From positions 1,674,001 through 1,738,000 of the forward strand of contig NZ_QGDO01000001.1 in NCBI RefSeq assembly GCF_003149185.1: DNA of 64,000 nt, given 5' to 3'. The notes beneath the pieces are model-generated. The model searched no databases. It saw nothing but the letters and a program-made list of their open reading frames with translations, and was not told the DNA's origin. This stretch comes from Sediminitomix flava (lineage in GTDB: Bacteria; Bacteroidota; Bacteroidia; Cytophagales; Flammeovirgaceae). Shown here one piece after another: positions 54,159 to 64,000 of the stretch. The position numbers and the translations under genes are program-made. Numbering within the stretch: the stretch's first letter is position 1; every line of letters begins with the position of its first letter.

Positions 54159-55466
54159 TTAGTAACGGTAGTGCTCTGGCTTATAAGGACCTTCTGGAGT
54201 CACACCGATATAAGATGCTTGATCGTCAGACAATACATCCAATTCAACACCAATCTTAGCCAAGTGCAATCTTGCAACTTTCTCATCAAGGTGTTTTGGA
54301 AGCATATACACCTCATTCTTGTAGTTGTCTGAATTCAACCACAATTCAATTTGTGCCAAAGTTTGGTTAGTGAATGAGTTAGACATTACGAATGATGGGT
54401 GACCAGTCGCACAACCCAAGTTCACCAAACGACCTTCAGCCAAAATGATGATATCGTTTCCGTTTACATTATAAAGGTCAACTTGTGGCTTAATGTTCTC
54501 TTTAGTAGAACCATAGTTACCATTCAACCAAGCCATATCGATTTCATTATCGAAGTGACCGATGTTACAAACGATAGTTTTGTCCTTCATAACTTCGAAG
54601 TGACGACCTACTATGATATCTTTGTTACCAGTAGTAGTTACCACGATGTCAGCCTCAGCTACAGCGTTGTCCATTTTCTTCACCTCAAAACCGTCCATTG
54701 CAGCTTGCAATGCACAGATAGGATCAATCTCAGTTACAATTACACGAGCTCCAGCACCTCTTAGAGAAGCAGCTGAACCTTTTCCTACATCACCGTAACC
54801 AGCAACAACAGCTACTTTACCAGCCATCATTACATCTGTAGCACGACGAATACCGTCTACCAATGACTCTTTACATCCATATTTGTTGTCAAATTTAGAT
54901 TTCGTAACTGAGTCATTTACGTTGATTGCAGGCATTGGAAGCGTACCATTTTCTTGACGCTCAACCAATCTGTGAACACCTGTAGTAGTTTCTTCAGAAA
55001 GACCTTTAATATCTTTCACTAGCTCTGGGAAACGATCCAAGACCATGTTTGTTAAGTCTCCACCGTCATCCAAGATCATGTTCAATGGCTTTCCATCTTC
55101 AAAAGCGAACAAAGTTTGCTCGATACACCAATCAAACTCTTCCTCATTCATACCTTTCCAAGCAAACACAGGAATACCTGCAGCAGCAATAGCAGCAGCA
55201 GCGTGATCTTGTGTAGAGAAGATGTTACAAGATGACCAAGTAACGTCAGCTCCAAGCTCTACCAAAGTCTCAATCAATACTGCAGTTTGGATTGTCATGT
55301 GAAGACATCCTGCAATACGAGCACCTTTCAAAGGCTTGCTTGCACCGTACTCCTCACGAAGAGACATCAATCCTGGCATTTCAGCTTCTGCTAGTCTGAT
55401 TTCTTTTCTCCCCCACTCAGCAAGTGAGATGTCTTTGACTTTGTATTTTACGGTAGTTTTTTCCAC
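54159..55466 (-). CDS. ahcY: Adenosylhomocysteinase
   Basis: 435 residues. It hydrolyses S-adenosylhomocysteine to adenosine and homocysteine. Seen are NAD motif [10 protein letters not shown], substrate lysine/aspartate region [31 protein letters not shown], and the C-terminal [10 protein letters not shown]. Lacks the long insertion of some homologues. Single gene. Confidence 0.97.
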   Translation of the reverse strand: MEKTTVKYKVKDISLAEWGRKEIRLAEAEMPGLMSLREEYGASKPLKGARIAGCLHMTIQTAVLIETLVELGADVTWSSCNIFSTQDHAAAAIAAAGIPVFAWKGMNEEEFDWCIEQTLFAFEDGKPLNMILDDGGDLTNMVLDRFPELVKDIKGLSEETTTGVHRLVERQENGTLPMPAINVNDSVTKSKFDNKYGCKESLVDGIRRATDVMMAGKVAVVAGYGDVGKGSAASLRGAGARVIVTEIDPICALQAAMDGFEVKKMDNAVAEADIVVTTTGNKDIIVGRHFEVMKDKTIVCNIGHFDNEIDMAWLNGNYGSTKENIKPQVDLYNVNGNDIIILAEGRLVNLGCATGHPSFVMSNSFTNQTLAQIELWLNSDNYKNEVYMLPKHLDEKVARLHLAKIGVELDVLSDDQASYIGVTPEGPYKPEHYRY

Positions 55467-55610
55467 TTTAATTGCGGGTTTATAATTAATGAATTAGTGA
55501 CTAAACAATTTATATAAAGAAAGTAAATTCTTCCCTTCACAAACTTCCAAATACTCGGATTTGTTTACTTGTGATTGAAAAAATGAATTTCTTTCAAATG
55601 ATTCTTTTTT

Positions 55611-56642
55611 TTAGAATAAAGATCCTTGGCTCTGATCTTGCGGAGGCGCGATTCCTAGATGTCTGAAGGCTTCTAAGGTCGCTTGACGTCCACGAGCTGT
55701 TCGCTTCAAATAGCCCTCTTTAATCAAGAAAGGTTCATAAACTTCCTCAATCGTTTCTGCTTCTTCTCCACAGGCTGTTGCGATGGTATTCAACCCAACA
55801 GGTCCACCATTAAACTTTTCAATGATCGTTGAAAGGATACGGTTATCCATTTCATCTAAACCATCATGATCGACATTGAGTGCATCTAATGCCATTTGAG
55901 CAATTTCCATCGTAATTGTTCCATTGCCTTTAATTTCGGCAAAGTCACGAGTACGTCTCAAAAGATTGTTGGCGATACGTGGAGTACCTCTACTTCTTCT
56001 TGCTATTTCGTAGGCTGCACTATCTTCTACTGGTGCCTCCATGATATTGCAAGAACGTTTTACGATAGAAGACAAAAGCTTTGCATCATAATATTCTAAT
56101 CGAGCATTGATACCAAAACGAGCACGAAGCGGTGCTGTAAGCAAACCTGACCTTGTTGTAGCTCCAATTAGGGTAAAAGGTTCCAAACTGATCTGAATGG
56201 TACGCGCATTCGGTCCAGAATCCAACATAATATCTATTCGATAATCTTCCATTGCTGAGTATAAGTATTCCTCAACTACTGGATTCAATCGATGAATCTC
56301 ATCTATAAATAGAACATCTCCTTCACTTAAATTGGTCAATAAACCAGCAAGATCGCTTGGCTTTTCCAAAACAGGCCCTGAAGTAATCTTAATTTCAGCA
56401 CCCATTTCATTTGCAATGATATTGGAAAGTGTTGTTTTTCCTAGACCGGGAGGGCCATGTAGAAGTACGTGATCAAGAGGTTCGCCTCTTTTTACAGCCG
56501 CTTGAACGAAAATTTTTAAATTTTCTACAATTTTATGCTGTCCTGTAAAGTCTTCAAAAGAAAGAGGTCTTAATGCTTTTTCGTAATCTCTTTCTTCTGG
56601 AGAAAAATTATCGTTATCGCCTTTTAAATAGTCTTCTCTCAT
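55611..56642 (-). CDS. ruvB: Holliday junction branch migration ATPase RuvB
   Basis: 343 residues from the ATG at 56642; twelve further in-frame codons upstream (56678) lack homology. Walker [10 protein letters not shown], Walker [10 protein letters not shown], sensor [18 protein letters not shown] and the C-terminal winged helix ([12 protein letters not shown]) are complete. It drives branch migration with RuvA, which is not in the window. Confidence 0.97.
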   Translation of the reverse strand: MREDYLKGDNDNFSPEERDYEKALRPLSFEDFTGQHKIVENLKIFVQAAVKRGEPLDHVLLHGPPGLGKTTLSNIIANEMGAEIKITSGPVLEKPSDLAGLLTNLSEGDVLFIDEIHRLNPVVEEYLYSAMEDYRIDIMLDSGPNARTIQISLEPFTLIGATTRSGLLTAPLRARFGINARLEYYDAKLLSSIVKRSCNIMEAPVEDSAAYEIARRSRGTPRIANNLLRRTRDFAEIKGNGTITMEIAQMALDALNVDHDGLDEMDNRILSTIIEKFNGGPVGLNTIATACGEEAETIEEVYEPFLIKEGYLKRTARGRQATLEAFRHLGIAPPQDQSQGSLF

Positions 56643-56716
56643 AGAATTGTATATTCTTATTCTAATATACGCTTGCAAATGTAGAATATTTCCTAGAAAA
56701 AGCCTAACTAATTCGT

Positions 56717-57049
56717 TTACAAGGAATCAGCTTTTCGTTGCCAATTATCAAAAGAATTATTCAATATTCTTCTGAAAGTAGCATCGAAGTTTTGTTCATC
56801 TCTTGAGATATATTCTCTCCAAGCACATTGCATCAGAATAAATGACCAGATATCATAATAAGGTAATTCAAATCCCTTATCGAGTGAAAGTCTATAAATC
56901 TTAGTATAAATGATCAGCAAACGTTCTTCTTGTTTAAGTGTAGGAGGTGGAAGGTAATCTTGTTGCCTCACTATTAAATCAAGCTGCTTACTATAATCAT
57001 CTTGTTCTCGCTGCTCCCTAATAATCTCTCTGATGTATGCACTTTCCAT
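56717..57049 (-). CDS. Hypothetical helical protein
   Basis: 110 residues, not recognised. It is charged at the start ([24 protein letters not shown]) and mostly helical with several W/Y residues at the end ([29 protein letters not shown]). No signal peptide or membrane span. It lies between rny and ruvB on the same strand, behind the rny terminator. Confidence 0.65.
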   Translation of the reverse strand: MESAYIREIIREQREQDDYSKQLDLIVRQQDYLPPPTLKQEERLLIIYTKIYRLSLDKGFELPYYDIWSFILMQCAWREYISRDEQNFDATFRRILNNSFDNWQRKADSL

Positions 57050-57067
57050 AGCTATATAGAAAACAAA

Positions 57068-57100
57068 AATGCCTTGAAACTCAAATGTTCAAGGCATTTT
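57068..57100 (-). terminator. Terminator of the zapA-rny operon
   Basis: AAATGCCTTGAA pairs with TTCAAGGCATTT (12 bp) around ACTCAAATG; TTTTTG follows on the minus strand. Confidence 0.88.
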
Positions 57101-57128
57101 ATTTATCATTTAAATGATCTTTTTCAGA

Positions 57129-58730
57129 TTACTTCGCGTAGTTTACTGAACGCATTTCACGAATTACGGTTACTTTGATCTGACCAGGGTACTGCATATC
57201 TTTCTCAATTTTTTGAGAAATATCGAATGACAATTGTCCTGCTTCTACGTCAGATACATTTTCAGCATCTACCAATACTCGAAGCTCACGACCAGCTTGC
57301 ATAGCATAGCATTTGTTTACTCCTTTGAAGTTCATTGCTAGTGTTTCTAGATCTTTCAGACGTTGGATGTAAGATTCCATCATTTCGCGTCTAGCACCAG
57401 GTCTAGAACCACTGATTGCATCACAAGATTGAACGATTGGAGAAATCAAAGTCGTCATCTCAATCTCATCGTGGTGAGCTCCAATTGCATTACATACTTC
57501 AGGATGCTCTCCGTATTTTTTGGCTAGATTCATACCCAAAATTGCGTGTGGCAATTCTGACTCTTCTGGCCAAACTTTTCCGATATCATGAAGAAGACCT
57601 GCTCTCTTAGCTCTCTTAGCATTTAAGCCAAGTTCAGCTGCCATTGTGGCTGTCAGATTTGCTACTTCTCTAGAGTGCTGTAACAAGTTCTGACCATAAG
57701 AAGAACGGAAACGCATACGACCAACCATTTTGATTAGTTCAGGATGCAGACCGTGGATACCTAGATCAATAGCTGTACGCTCACCTAGCTCCATGATTTC
57801 TTCTTCAATATTCTTACGTGTTTTAGAAACTACTTCCTCAATACGTGCTGGGTGAATACGACCATCGGCAACCAAACGAGAAAGAGATACACGTGCAATT
57901 TCACGTCTTACAGGATCAAACCCTGAAATAATGATAGCCTCTGGAGTGTCATCTACAACGATTTCAACACCTGTACTTGCTTCTAAGGCACGGATATTTC
58001 GTCCTTCACGACCAATGATTTTACCTTTCAGTTCATCACTATCCAAGTTGAACACAGATACACAGTTTTCAATTGCATGTTCTGCGGCTGTACGTTGGAT
58101 GGTTGTGATAACCGTTTTCTTAGCCTCTTTTGTAGCTGTATGCTTCGCTTCTTCCATGATATCTTTGATATACACAGAAGCACTTGCACGAGCTTCATCT
58201 TGTAATGCTTCTACTAACTGCTCTTTAGCTTCATCAGCTTTAAGGTTTGCAATTTTTTCAAGGCTAGCAATCTGCTCTTGTCTTAGTTTTTCAACATTTT
58301 CACGAGCCTTTAGCGTTGCTTCTCTTTGCCCTTTTACTTCTTCGCGTTCACGATCAAGCTCATCATTCTTACGCTTGATTTGATCACGCTCTTTCGTTAG
58401 TAAAGCTTCTCTTTGCTTAAACTTAAGCTCATTTTGCTTAATGCGGTTCTCGAATTGCTTAAGTTTATTTTCGTTTACGGCTAATTGGTTTTTCTTACGA
58501 TTATATTCCGAATCAAAATCAGATTTAAGTTTCAAGAATTTTTCCTTCGCCTCTAACTGTCTCTCTTTTTTGATTGCACTAGCTTTGATTTCAGCTTCTT
58601 TTACAATCATTTCTGCTTTCTTGAGCGCATCGTGTTCCCATCTCTGGAAAAGTTTTCTAAGCCCAAAACGGCCAAATAGTACCCCCAATACAAGCGATAC
58701 TACCGATGCAATAATAAGTGTTATATCCAT
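57129..58730 (-). CDS. rny: Ribonuclease Y
   Basis: 533 residues: N-terminal membrane span (about 3-20), long charged coiled coil (about 25-200), KH domain ([42 protein letters not shown]) and HD domain with HDIGK. It is a membrane-bound endoribonuclease starting mRNA decay. It follows zapA by 132 bp. Confidence 0.96.
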   Translation of the reverse strand: MDITLIIASVVSLVLGVLFGRFGLRKLFQRWEHDALKKAEMIVKEAEIKASAIKKERQLEAKEKFLKLKSDFDSEYNRKKNQLAVNENKLKQFENRIKQNELKFKQREALLTKERDQIKRKNDELDREREEVKGQREATLKARENVEKLRQEQIASLEKIANLKADEAKEQLVEALQDEARASASVYIKDIMEEAKHTATKEAKKTVITTIQRTAAEHAIENCVSVFNLDSDELKGKIIGREGRNIRALEASTGVEIVVDDTPEAIIISGFDPVRREIARVSLSRLVADGRIHPARIEEVVSKTRKNIEEEIMELGERTAIDLGIHGLHPELIKMVGRMRFRSSYGQNLLQHSREVANLTATMAAELGLNAKRAKRAGLLHDIGKVWPEESELPHAILGMNLAKKYGEHPEVCNAIGAHHDEIEMTTLISPIVQSCDAISGSRPGARREMMESYIQRLKDLETLAMNFKGVNKCYAMQAGRELRVLVDAENVSDVEAGQLSFDISQKIEKDMQYPGQIKVTVIREMRSVNYAK

Positions 58731-58862
58731 CTTTGATCTTGCTTAAATAATGTGATTCGGTGGATCATTCACAAAATGCAAAAGCGATCTCACCATCCTC
58801 AATATATAATAAAGCGTGGGGAAAGGGATCAGGGTAAATTATCGAGTTTAAAAAGAATTGAA

Positions 58863-59147
58863 TTATTCGGCTTTTCTTAATTTTTCAACGATTAAACTGT
58901 TGATCTCATGCATTTTTTGCTGCGCGAGCTCATTTTCATCTTTCAACTTTAGAAAAGCGACAGCAATATCAAATGCTGCCATGGTTAACAAATCTTGCAC
59001 ATTGCGGATACCTGTCTGATCTTGCTTTTCTTCAAGCTTGCTGTTCAGAAATTCCGCAGCAGCTCGGAGAAAGCCTTCTTCCTCAGGATCCACTCTCAGG
59101 GAGTAGTTTTTGCCAGATATAGTTAAATTTATATTTATCTTCTCCAT
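58863..59147 (-). CDS. zapA: Cell division protein ZapA
   Basis: 94 residues. It begins INLTISGKNYSLRVDPEEEGFLRAAAEFLN and ends in a coiled coil, the ZapA architecture that cross-links FtsZ filaments. Twelve bases separate it from the large coiled-coil protein upstream, so the two are made together. Confidence 0.92.
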   Translation of the reverse strand: MEKININLTISGKNYSLRVDPEEEGFLRAAAEFLNSKLEEKQDQTGIRNVQDLLTMAAFDIAVAFLKLKDENELAQQKMHEINSLIVEKLRKAE

Positions 59148-59159
59148 GAATGTGCCCTC

Positions 59160-61565
59160 CTAAATCAAACGGTCTATATATTTGATACAGTGGTCGATCT
59201 GTTGAATATAGTTATCAATTGCTTCTGTCAACTTTTTAGGATCTCCTTCTTCACCTCCCAACGACTCTACAATTCTAGTAAAATTCGACCGATATTGAAA
59301 ATCATTTACGCTTTCATTCTCCTCTGAAAGCTGTGTTTTTGTGCTTTCTTGCAAGTTTGTTGCCAACTTCTCCGACTCATGATCTAAAGTCAGATTTTCA
59401 ACAAGACTGTTTACTTCCTGATTTTCTTGTTTTAATACTTCGCTATTAACCGAAATTCCTTCATTACTTGAGAGTTTAAGTTTGGCTTGTTCGGCCAACT
59501 CCCATAGCATATTATTTTCTTCTATTCTATCCTCTAATTTTTCTTTTAGCTCTTCCAATTCCAGTTGTAGAAACTCTAGTTCTTCATCATTAGAATCAAA
59601 ATCACTATTGAATACTTTACGGTCTTTTCCTTTTTCGGTTACCAGATGCTGTAAAGAATAAACTTCTTGAAGCTTTGCTATTAAATGACGTTCTAATTGT
59701 TTTTTATCTGCAATCACCTCATTTAGTAGAACTTCTGTCGAATCTGTAGAAACCACATTTACTTCCTCTTTTTCAGAAAGTTTCTTTTGTAAAGAAATTC
59801 TATAGTTTGACTGCACTAACTCTTGAAGTCGATAAACTTCAACTTGTTTTGCTTTTAGTAAATCTTCAGAAAGTACTAATGCTTTTTTTCCTTCAGCTAG
59901 TCTATGCTTCAATTCTGCATTTTTCCCTTTTAGCTTCGCTACTTTTGTTTTAGAATTCGTTTTCTTTTCTAAAAACTTAGCTCTTGCTTCAAGGTGATTC
60001 CCTTTTACTAAGCTTTGCAAAGCATAAACTTCATTCTGTTTAGCCAAGTAAAGCGAAGTTGGAACACTCTCTGAAGTTGATAAATCTTCATTCGTAATTT
60101 CAAGAACGATTGTCTGTTCTTCTGCTTCATTAAATTTTTCGGTTAAGAGATTTTTCTCATTCTTGTTTTCAGCACTTTCTTTCCAGTTTTGGTTGTTAAG
60201 TGCCTGTAAACGATAAACCTCTTCTTGCTTTGCGATATATAATGAAGCAGGAACGCTATCGATTGCATTTGAAGTTATAGCAGTATCTTCTAACGTCAAT
60301 TGATTTTGCTCTAAAGCATCAATTTTTTGTTGCTGTCCTTCTACTTGATGACCTAACTCGGCTGCATCTTTCCAATTTTCATGGCTAAGAGACTGCAACT
60401 GATAAAGCTCATTCATTTTAGCTTTGAGAATCGTTTCTAGTTGAATAGCCTCTTTCTCCCACTGATTTTTCAAATCTTTTGAAGTTGAAAGTTGCCATTT
60501 CAAGAAATCCTCATTCTCTTGTACTTCTAGCTTTTTGATTAAAGCTTCTCGTCCTTGTGTCGCTAAATCATTTTGCAAACGATATACTTCAGCTTGCTTT
60601 TGCTTCAAGCTTGTCTTCAAGAAATATTCAGCAGAGCGAATTGATTGTATCTCATACTCTTTAGCCTCAAGTTCTGACTGATCTAAGGCTTTCGCTTTAA
60701 GCTCTGATAACTGTTTTGTATATGCCTTTTGGTTGTCTTTTACCAAAGATTGAAGTGAGTAAACTTCATCCATTTTAGCCTTCAGCAATATTTGAAGTTG
60801 AGCGACATCTTTCTCAGCTCTATCCTTCATATTTCTGAAAGCGGTAATTCGCCAATCAATAAGTTTATCCTTTTTAATTTTCAGATTTTCTTCTACACGC
60901 TTATCAATAGCTGCTTGCTGTCCTGTTGCTGCAATGTAATTTTGCAACTTCAGAACTTCAGCTTGTTTTAATTTGAAAAGAGGTAGAAGGAAATTATAAT
61001 CTGATAAAAGAGCTTGATATTTTTCTTCCTTAGCATCTAGCAAAGAAGTATCTACACTCTTTGTTCTTAAATAACTAAGCTCTTCTGCATAAGAATTATG
61101 CGTTTCTTTAAGGAGCTCTTGGAGTTGGTAGACTTCTTTTTGTTTTCCTCGAATGATATACTGATCAGCTTCCCACGTTGACCTTAAGTATCTATTTTCT
61201 TTTCGGAGTTCCACCAATTCTTTTTGATGTCGCTCTAAGACACTCTCAAATTCTTTGTTGGTATACGCCAATTGCTCTGCTTGTTCTTTCAAAGCATCAC
61301 GTTCGGCTGTATAAGCCTCAATTTGAGAAATAAATTCTTCTGCTTGTTTTTTCAAAACCGCCAAATCAGCTTCGCGGTTATCCACAGTAGCTTGTAGGTT
61401 TTTATTGACTACTGTAAGTTGGTTGACTTCTTTTTTGACATGCAAAAGCTCATCAAACAAGCTTTCTATGTTTGAACTGACGTCTACTACAACTTTATCA
61501 AGATTAGAATCTACCATATTCCACTCCCATTTAGATGATTGTATAGCTCTCTCATTCTCCTCCAA
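59160..61565 (-). CDS. Large coiled-coil protein with nine EVYxLQ repeats, in the zapA operon
   Basis: 801 residues, almost wholly helical and charged, no signal peptide or membrane span. Nine copies of a [KQ]xxEVYxLQxL motif start near residues 144, 203, 267, 326, 386, 449, 512, 577 and 634, i.e. every 57-65 residues, separated by coiled-coil segments. Examples are KQKEVYQLQELL, KMDEVYSLQSLV and KQAEVYRLQNDL. The first 130 and the last 150 residues lack the motif. An inner start (Met17, 61517) is possible. Coupling to zapA suggests a cytoplasmic scaffold of the division site or nucleoid, but that is inference. Confidence 0.8.
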   Translation of the reverse strand: MEENERAIQSSKWEWNMVDSNLDKVVVDVSSNIESLFDELLHVKKEVNQLTVVNKNLQATVDNREADLAVLKKQAEEFISQIEAYTAERDALKEQAEQLAYTNKEFESVLERHQKELVELRKENRYLRSTWEADQYIIRGKQKEVYQLQELLKETHNSYAEELSYLRTKSVDTSLLDAKEEKYQALLSDYNFLLPLFKLKQAEVLKLQNYIAATGQQAAIDKRVEENLKIKKDKLIDWRITAFRNMKDRAEKDVAQLQILLKAKMDEVYSLQSLVKDNQKAYTKQLSELKAKALDQSELEAKEYEIQSIRSAEYFLKTSLKQKQAEVYRLQNDLATQGREALIKKLEVQENEDFLKWQLSTSKDLKNQWEKEAIQLETILKAKMNELYQLQSLSHENWKDAAELGHQVEGQQQKIDALEQNQLTLEDTAITSNAIDSVPASLYIAKQEEVYRLQALNNQNWKESAENKNEKNLLTEKFNEAEEQTIVLEITNEDLSTSESVPTSLYLAKQNEVYALQSLVKGNHLEARAKFLEKKTNSKTKVAKLKGKNAELKHRLAEGKKALVLSEDLLKAKQVEVYRLQELVQSNYRISLQKKLSEKEEVNVVSTDSTEVLLNEVIADKKQLERHLIAKLQEVYSLQHLVTEKGKDRKVFNSDFDSNDEELEFLQLELEELKEKLEDRIEENNMLWELAEQAKLKLSSNEGISVNSEVLKQENQEVNSLVENLTLDHESEKLATNLQESTKTQLSEENESVNDFQYRSNFTRIVESLGGEEGDPKKLTEAIDNYIQQIDHCIKYIDRLI

Positions 61566-61787
61566 TTCTTATACTGCCCTGCCCCACTTAGAGAGTACAC
61601 TTTAAGTTGGAGAACTGCTTTCGCGATCTCCTTTCGGGTCATTGTTATTTAAAAAAATAAAGATAAAACTAATATATGATGTTTATCCACAAAAAAATAC
61701 AAATTTTAATCCACAGTATAGGACTATTGTAGGATAAAAATATCATTTAGTTCTGCATATTAGGTAGAAATCTACAAAACAAAAAAC

Positions 61788-61824
61788 ACCTCTACTGAAA
61801 ACATTGTGCATTTTCTGTAGAGGT
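61788..61824 (-). terminator. Terminator of pheT
   Basis: ACCTCTAC pairs with GTAGAGGT, with GAAAA/TTTTC inside; on the minus strand a T-run follows. The rest of the 61566-61860 gap shows nothing else. Confidence 0.87.
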
Positions 61825-61860
61825 ATTGATTTTGTTTTGATTAAAATTCAATCAAGAAGA

Positions 61861-64000
61861 TTACTTTCTAATCAAGATATTTAATTCTCTCTCGAAAGAT
61901 GACATCAAACGCTTCATCACCTTATCGATAGCTTTATCATTTAGCGTCTTTTGCGTGTCTTGCAAGATGAAACTTACCGAATAAGATTTCTTTCCTTCTT
62001 CCAAGTGTTCGCCTTCGTAAACGTCAAATACATTGACGTCTTTCAACAATTTACGTTCTGTCTTCATTGCCAATTCTTTCACTTGAGCAAACTTAGTGCT
62101 CGAGCTCATTACCAATGAAAGGTCACGACGTACTGCAGGATATTTAGGAATTTCAGTGAATACGTAATCTGCAGAATACAAATCAAGCATTACTGACCAA
62201 TCCAACTCAGCGTAGAATACTTCTTGTTTTACACCTACTACTTTAGCCACTTTAGGAGCAACTTTTCCGATTACACCAATGTGTTTTCCTTTTTTGCTCA
62301 ATGACAATCCGTAAGCGAAACGATCATCTTCCAAAGAGTCTTGATCGATATCAAGAATATTCAATTTTTGGAAAATGAAGTTTGTGTATTTCTGAAGGTC
62401 ATGGAAAGTTGATGGTTTTGAAGCCGCTCTCCAGCTTTCTTCAGTTACATCACCAGTCATTACCAATGAAAGCTTCGCATCTTCTTCGTAACCGTTTTCT
62501 TCTTTACGGTAAATTTTACCGAATTCGAACATTTTCAAGTTCGTTTGACGACGGTTTACGTTGTGATTTACAACTTCTAAAGCTGAGAATAACAATGTTT
62601 GACGCATCACATCTAAGTCTGCACTCAAGATGTTCAGAATCTCAACGTTTTTCTCTGAATTAAGGCTTTCAACAGCTTCCGCATAAGTATGTGTGGTTAG
62701 TGAGTTGGTCATGATTTCGTTCATGCCTGCTCCTGCCAACATCTCAGTTACTTTCGCTTGAAGTACTTCTTTGTCTTTCTTAGGGAAGTGAGCCAAGAAG
62801 TCTGAATGTAAATCTTCGCTCAATTCAACACTATTGAATCCGATGATACGAAGGATTTCTTCAATGATATCTGCCTCACGTTGAACATCAACACGGTAAG
62901 GAGGAACTGAAATTGTGAATTCCTCTTCGCTATCTGAAAGGAAAGTCATTTCCAAACCTTCCAAGATACGGTGTACCTCTTCTTTTGGAATTTCTTTACC
63001 GATCAAACGGTCGATGTGTTTATATTTTACATTGACTACAAAGTCAGCTACTCTTTCTGAGTTAGTATCTACAACTTCTGAAGACACTTCACCACCTGCC
63101 ACTTCTTGAATAAGCAATGCTGCTACTTTCAAAGCTTCGGCTGGCAAGTTAGGGTCAGTTCCTCTCTCGAAACGGAAAGAAGAATCTGTCTTGATACCGT
63201 GACGTTGTGATGTTTTTCTTACGAAATCTGGCGAGAAGTAAGCCGACTCCAAGAAAATGCTAGTCGTCTTGTCAGAAACACCTGAATGCAATCCGCCAAA
63301 AACACCTGCAATACACATTGGCTCTTCAGCATTACAGATCATCAAATCTGCAGCTGCCAATGTTCTTTCTTCTTCGTCAAGCGTAACGAATTTCTCTCCT
63401 TCGTTAGCTAATTTTACAACGATTTTATCACCTTTTACCTCATCGGCGTCAAAAGCGTGAAGTGGTTGTCCCAATCCGTGCATGATGTAGTTTGTTGCAT
63501 CTACCACGTTGTTGATTGGTGCCAGTCCAATTGACTTCAATCTGTTTTGTAACCACTCAGGAGAAGGTGCTACCGTCAAACCAGAAATTGTAAGACCTGT
63601 ATATCTTGGACAAGCTTCTGTGTTTTCTACCTCAACAGCAATCGTACGGTTTGTATTGGCTACTTTGAAAGCTTCTGTTGAAGGGAACTTGATTTCCTTT
63701 TCCAACAACACTTTCAAGTCTCTTGCCACACCGTAATGCGATGCTGCATCTACACGGTTTGGAGTAAGACCAATCTCAACAACATCTGTTGTATCCAAAT
63801 CAAAGTAATCAGCGGCTGGAGTACCGTTTGCAACATCAGTATCCAAAACCATGATTCCGTCATGAGATGCACCCAAACCGATTTCGTCTTCGGCACAGAT
63901 CATTCCCATCGAAACTTCACCTCTGATTTTCCCTTTCTTGATTTTGAATGCCTCGCCTTCTGAAGGGTAAAGCATTGTACCCACTGTAGCCACAACAACT
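61861..64000 (-). CDS. pheT: Phenylalanine-tRNA ligase beta subunit (N-terminus outside window)
   Basis: About 712 C-terminal residues are visible. The frame stays open to base 64000, and the GTG at 63993 is internal, so roughly the first 90 residues are missing. The end of the tRNA-binding EMAP-like domain (GEVSMGMICAEDEIGLG), the B3/B4 editing domain (TGLTISGLTVAPSPEWLQNRL, ATNYIMHGLGQPLHAFDADEV), B5 and the C-terminal anticodon-binding FDX-ACB domain (IPKYPAVRRDLSLVM) are all present. It charges tRNA-Phe with PheS. Confidence 0.96.
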   Translation of the reverse strand, partial: VVVATVGTMLYPSEGEAFKIKKGKIRGEVSMGMICAEDEIGLGASHDGIMVLDTDVANGTPAADYFDLDTTDVVEIGLTPNRVDAASHYGVARDLKVLLEKEIKFPSTEAFKVANTNRTIAVEVENTEACPRYTGLTISGLTVAPSPEWLQNRLKSIGLAPINNVVDATNYIMHGLGQPLHAFDADEVKGDKIVVKLANEGEKFVTLDEEERTLAAADLMICNAEEPMCIAGVFGGLHSGVSDKTTSIFLESAYFSPDFVRKTSQRHGIKTDSSFRFERGTDPNLPAEALKVAALLIQEVAGGEVSSEVVDTNSERVADFVVNVKYKHIDRLIGKEIPKEEVHRILEGLEMTFLSDSEEEFTISVPPYRVDVQREADIIEEILRIIGFNSVELSEDLHSDFLAHFPKKDKEVLQAKVTEMLAGAGMNEIMTNSLTTHTYAEAVESLNSEKNVEILNILSADLDVMRQTLLFSALEVVNHNVNRRQTNLKMFEFGKIYRKEENGYEEDAKLSLVMTGDVTEESWRAASKPSTFHDLQKYTNFIFQKLNILDIDQDSLEDDRFAYGLSLSKKGKHIGVIGKVAPKVAKVVGVKQEVFYAELDWSVMLDLYSADYVFTEIPKYPAVRRDLSLVMSSSTKFAQVKELAMKTERKLLKDVNVFDVYEGEHLEEGKKSYSVSFILQDTQKTLNDKAIDKVMKRLMSSFERELNILIRK

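Noticed and set aside
58731-58862. Possible 6S RNA between zapA and rny
   Set aside because: 6S RNA sits beside zapA in some proteobacteria, but this gap is only 132 bp and shows just one imperfect hairpin (GGTG-GATC/GATC-CACC), not a long stem with a central bubble.

Overview
The window is an AT-rich chromosomal segment of a member of the Bacteroidota, most likely a Cytophagales/Flammeovirga-like marine bacterium. The lineage call rests on family content (DUF5686 outer-membrane protein, DUF4421, WbqC, a TonB-plug-like secreted protein, an acpP-fabF pair, fused thrA, ClpC, a pheT/coiled-coil/zapA/rny cluster), on the absence of obvious Shine-Dalgarno sequences, and on tRNA promoters of the Bacteroidota type (TTG, 19-20 bp, TAnnTTTG-like). 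It is mostly core genome; no transposase, integrase, prophage, CRISPR array or rRNA was seen.

Layout. 1-3.1 kb: the end of a DUF5686 protein, a coiled-coil/zinc-ribbon protein and four identical tandem tRNA-Asp genes. 3.1-12.9 kb: a D-amino-acid oxidase, a MORN-repeat protein, a holin-like pair, acpP-fabF, a Crp/Fnr regulator with a PhlG-like hydrolase, an MBL-fold hydrolase, an ABM/SDR pair and small secreted proteins. 12.9-23.8 kb (minus strand): KpsF-type isomerase, MarC, aroA, lipB, the UDP-xylose pair (UDP-glucose dehydrogenase and UDP-glucuronate decarboxylase), a YciO/Sua5-type protein, cysteine desulfurase and phosphoglucosamine mutase. 24-31.6 kb: thioesterase, three tandem tRNA-Ser, DUF4421 protein, 2-hydroxyacid dehydrogenase, clpC, WbqC and trmB. 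31.8-36 kb: an orphan ParA with a ribbon-helix-helix partner, membrane and secreted proteins, nitroreductase.

36.0-36.6 kb is the most unusual stretch. It is a non-coding region with a 216-bp element closed by a perfect 14-bp inverted repeat and holding three internal hairpins. Twelve bases further on begins a seven-unit degenerate tandem array with a period of 41 bp. It lies where thrC might be expected, after the thrA-thrB operon (36.6-40.1 kb).

40.4-47.8 kb: a 1403-residue exported protein of about 15 beta-sandwich-like repeats, an MFS transporter, a hydrolase-OsmC fusion and a periplasmic protein. 47.9-53.2 kb: two tRNA-Trp genes, secE-nusG-rplK-rplA-rplJ-rplL ended by a strong terminator with no rpoB behind it, a site-2 protease and rplS. 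53.3-64 kb: lpxH-like, ahcY, ruvB, then rny, zapA, an 801-residue coiled-coil protein with nine copies of an EVYxLQ motif, and pheT running off the end.

Genes of lipid and envelope supply (acpP/fabF, lpxH, glmM, KpsF, UDP-xylose, lipB), translation and cell division dominate. The novelty lies mainly in the 36-kb non-coding locus, the two repeat proteins, and the broken rplL-rpoB and thrB-thrC linkages.
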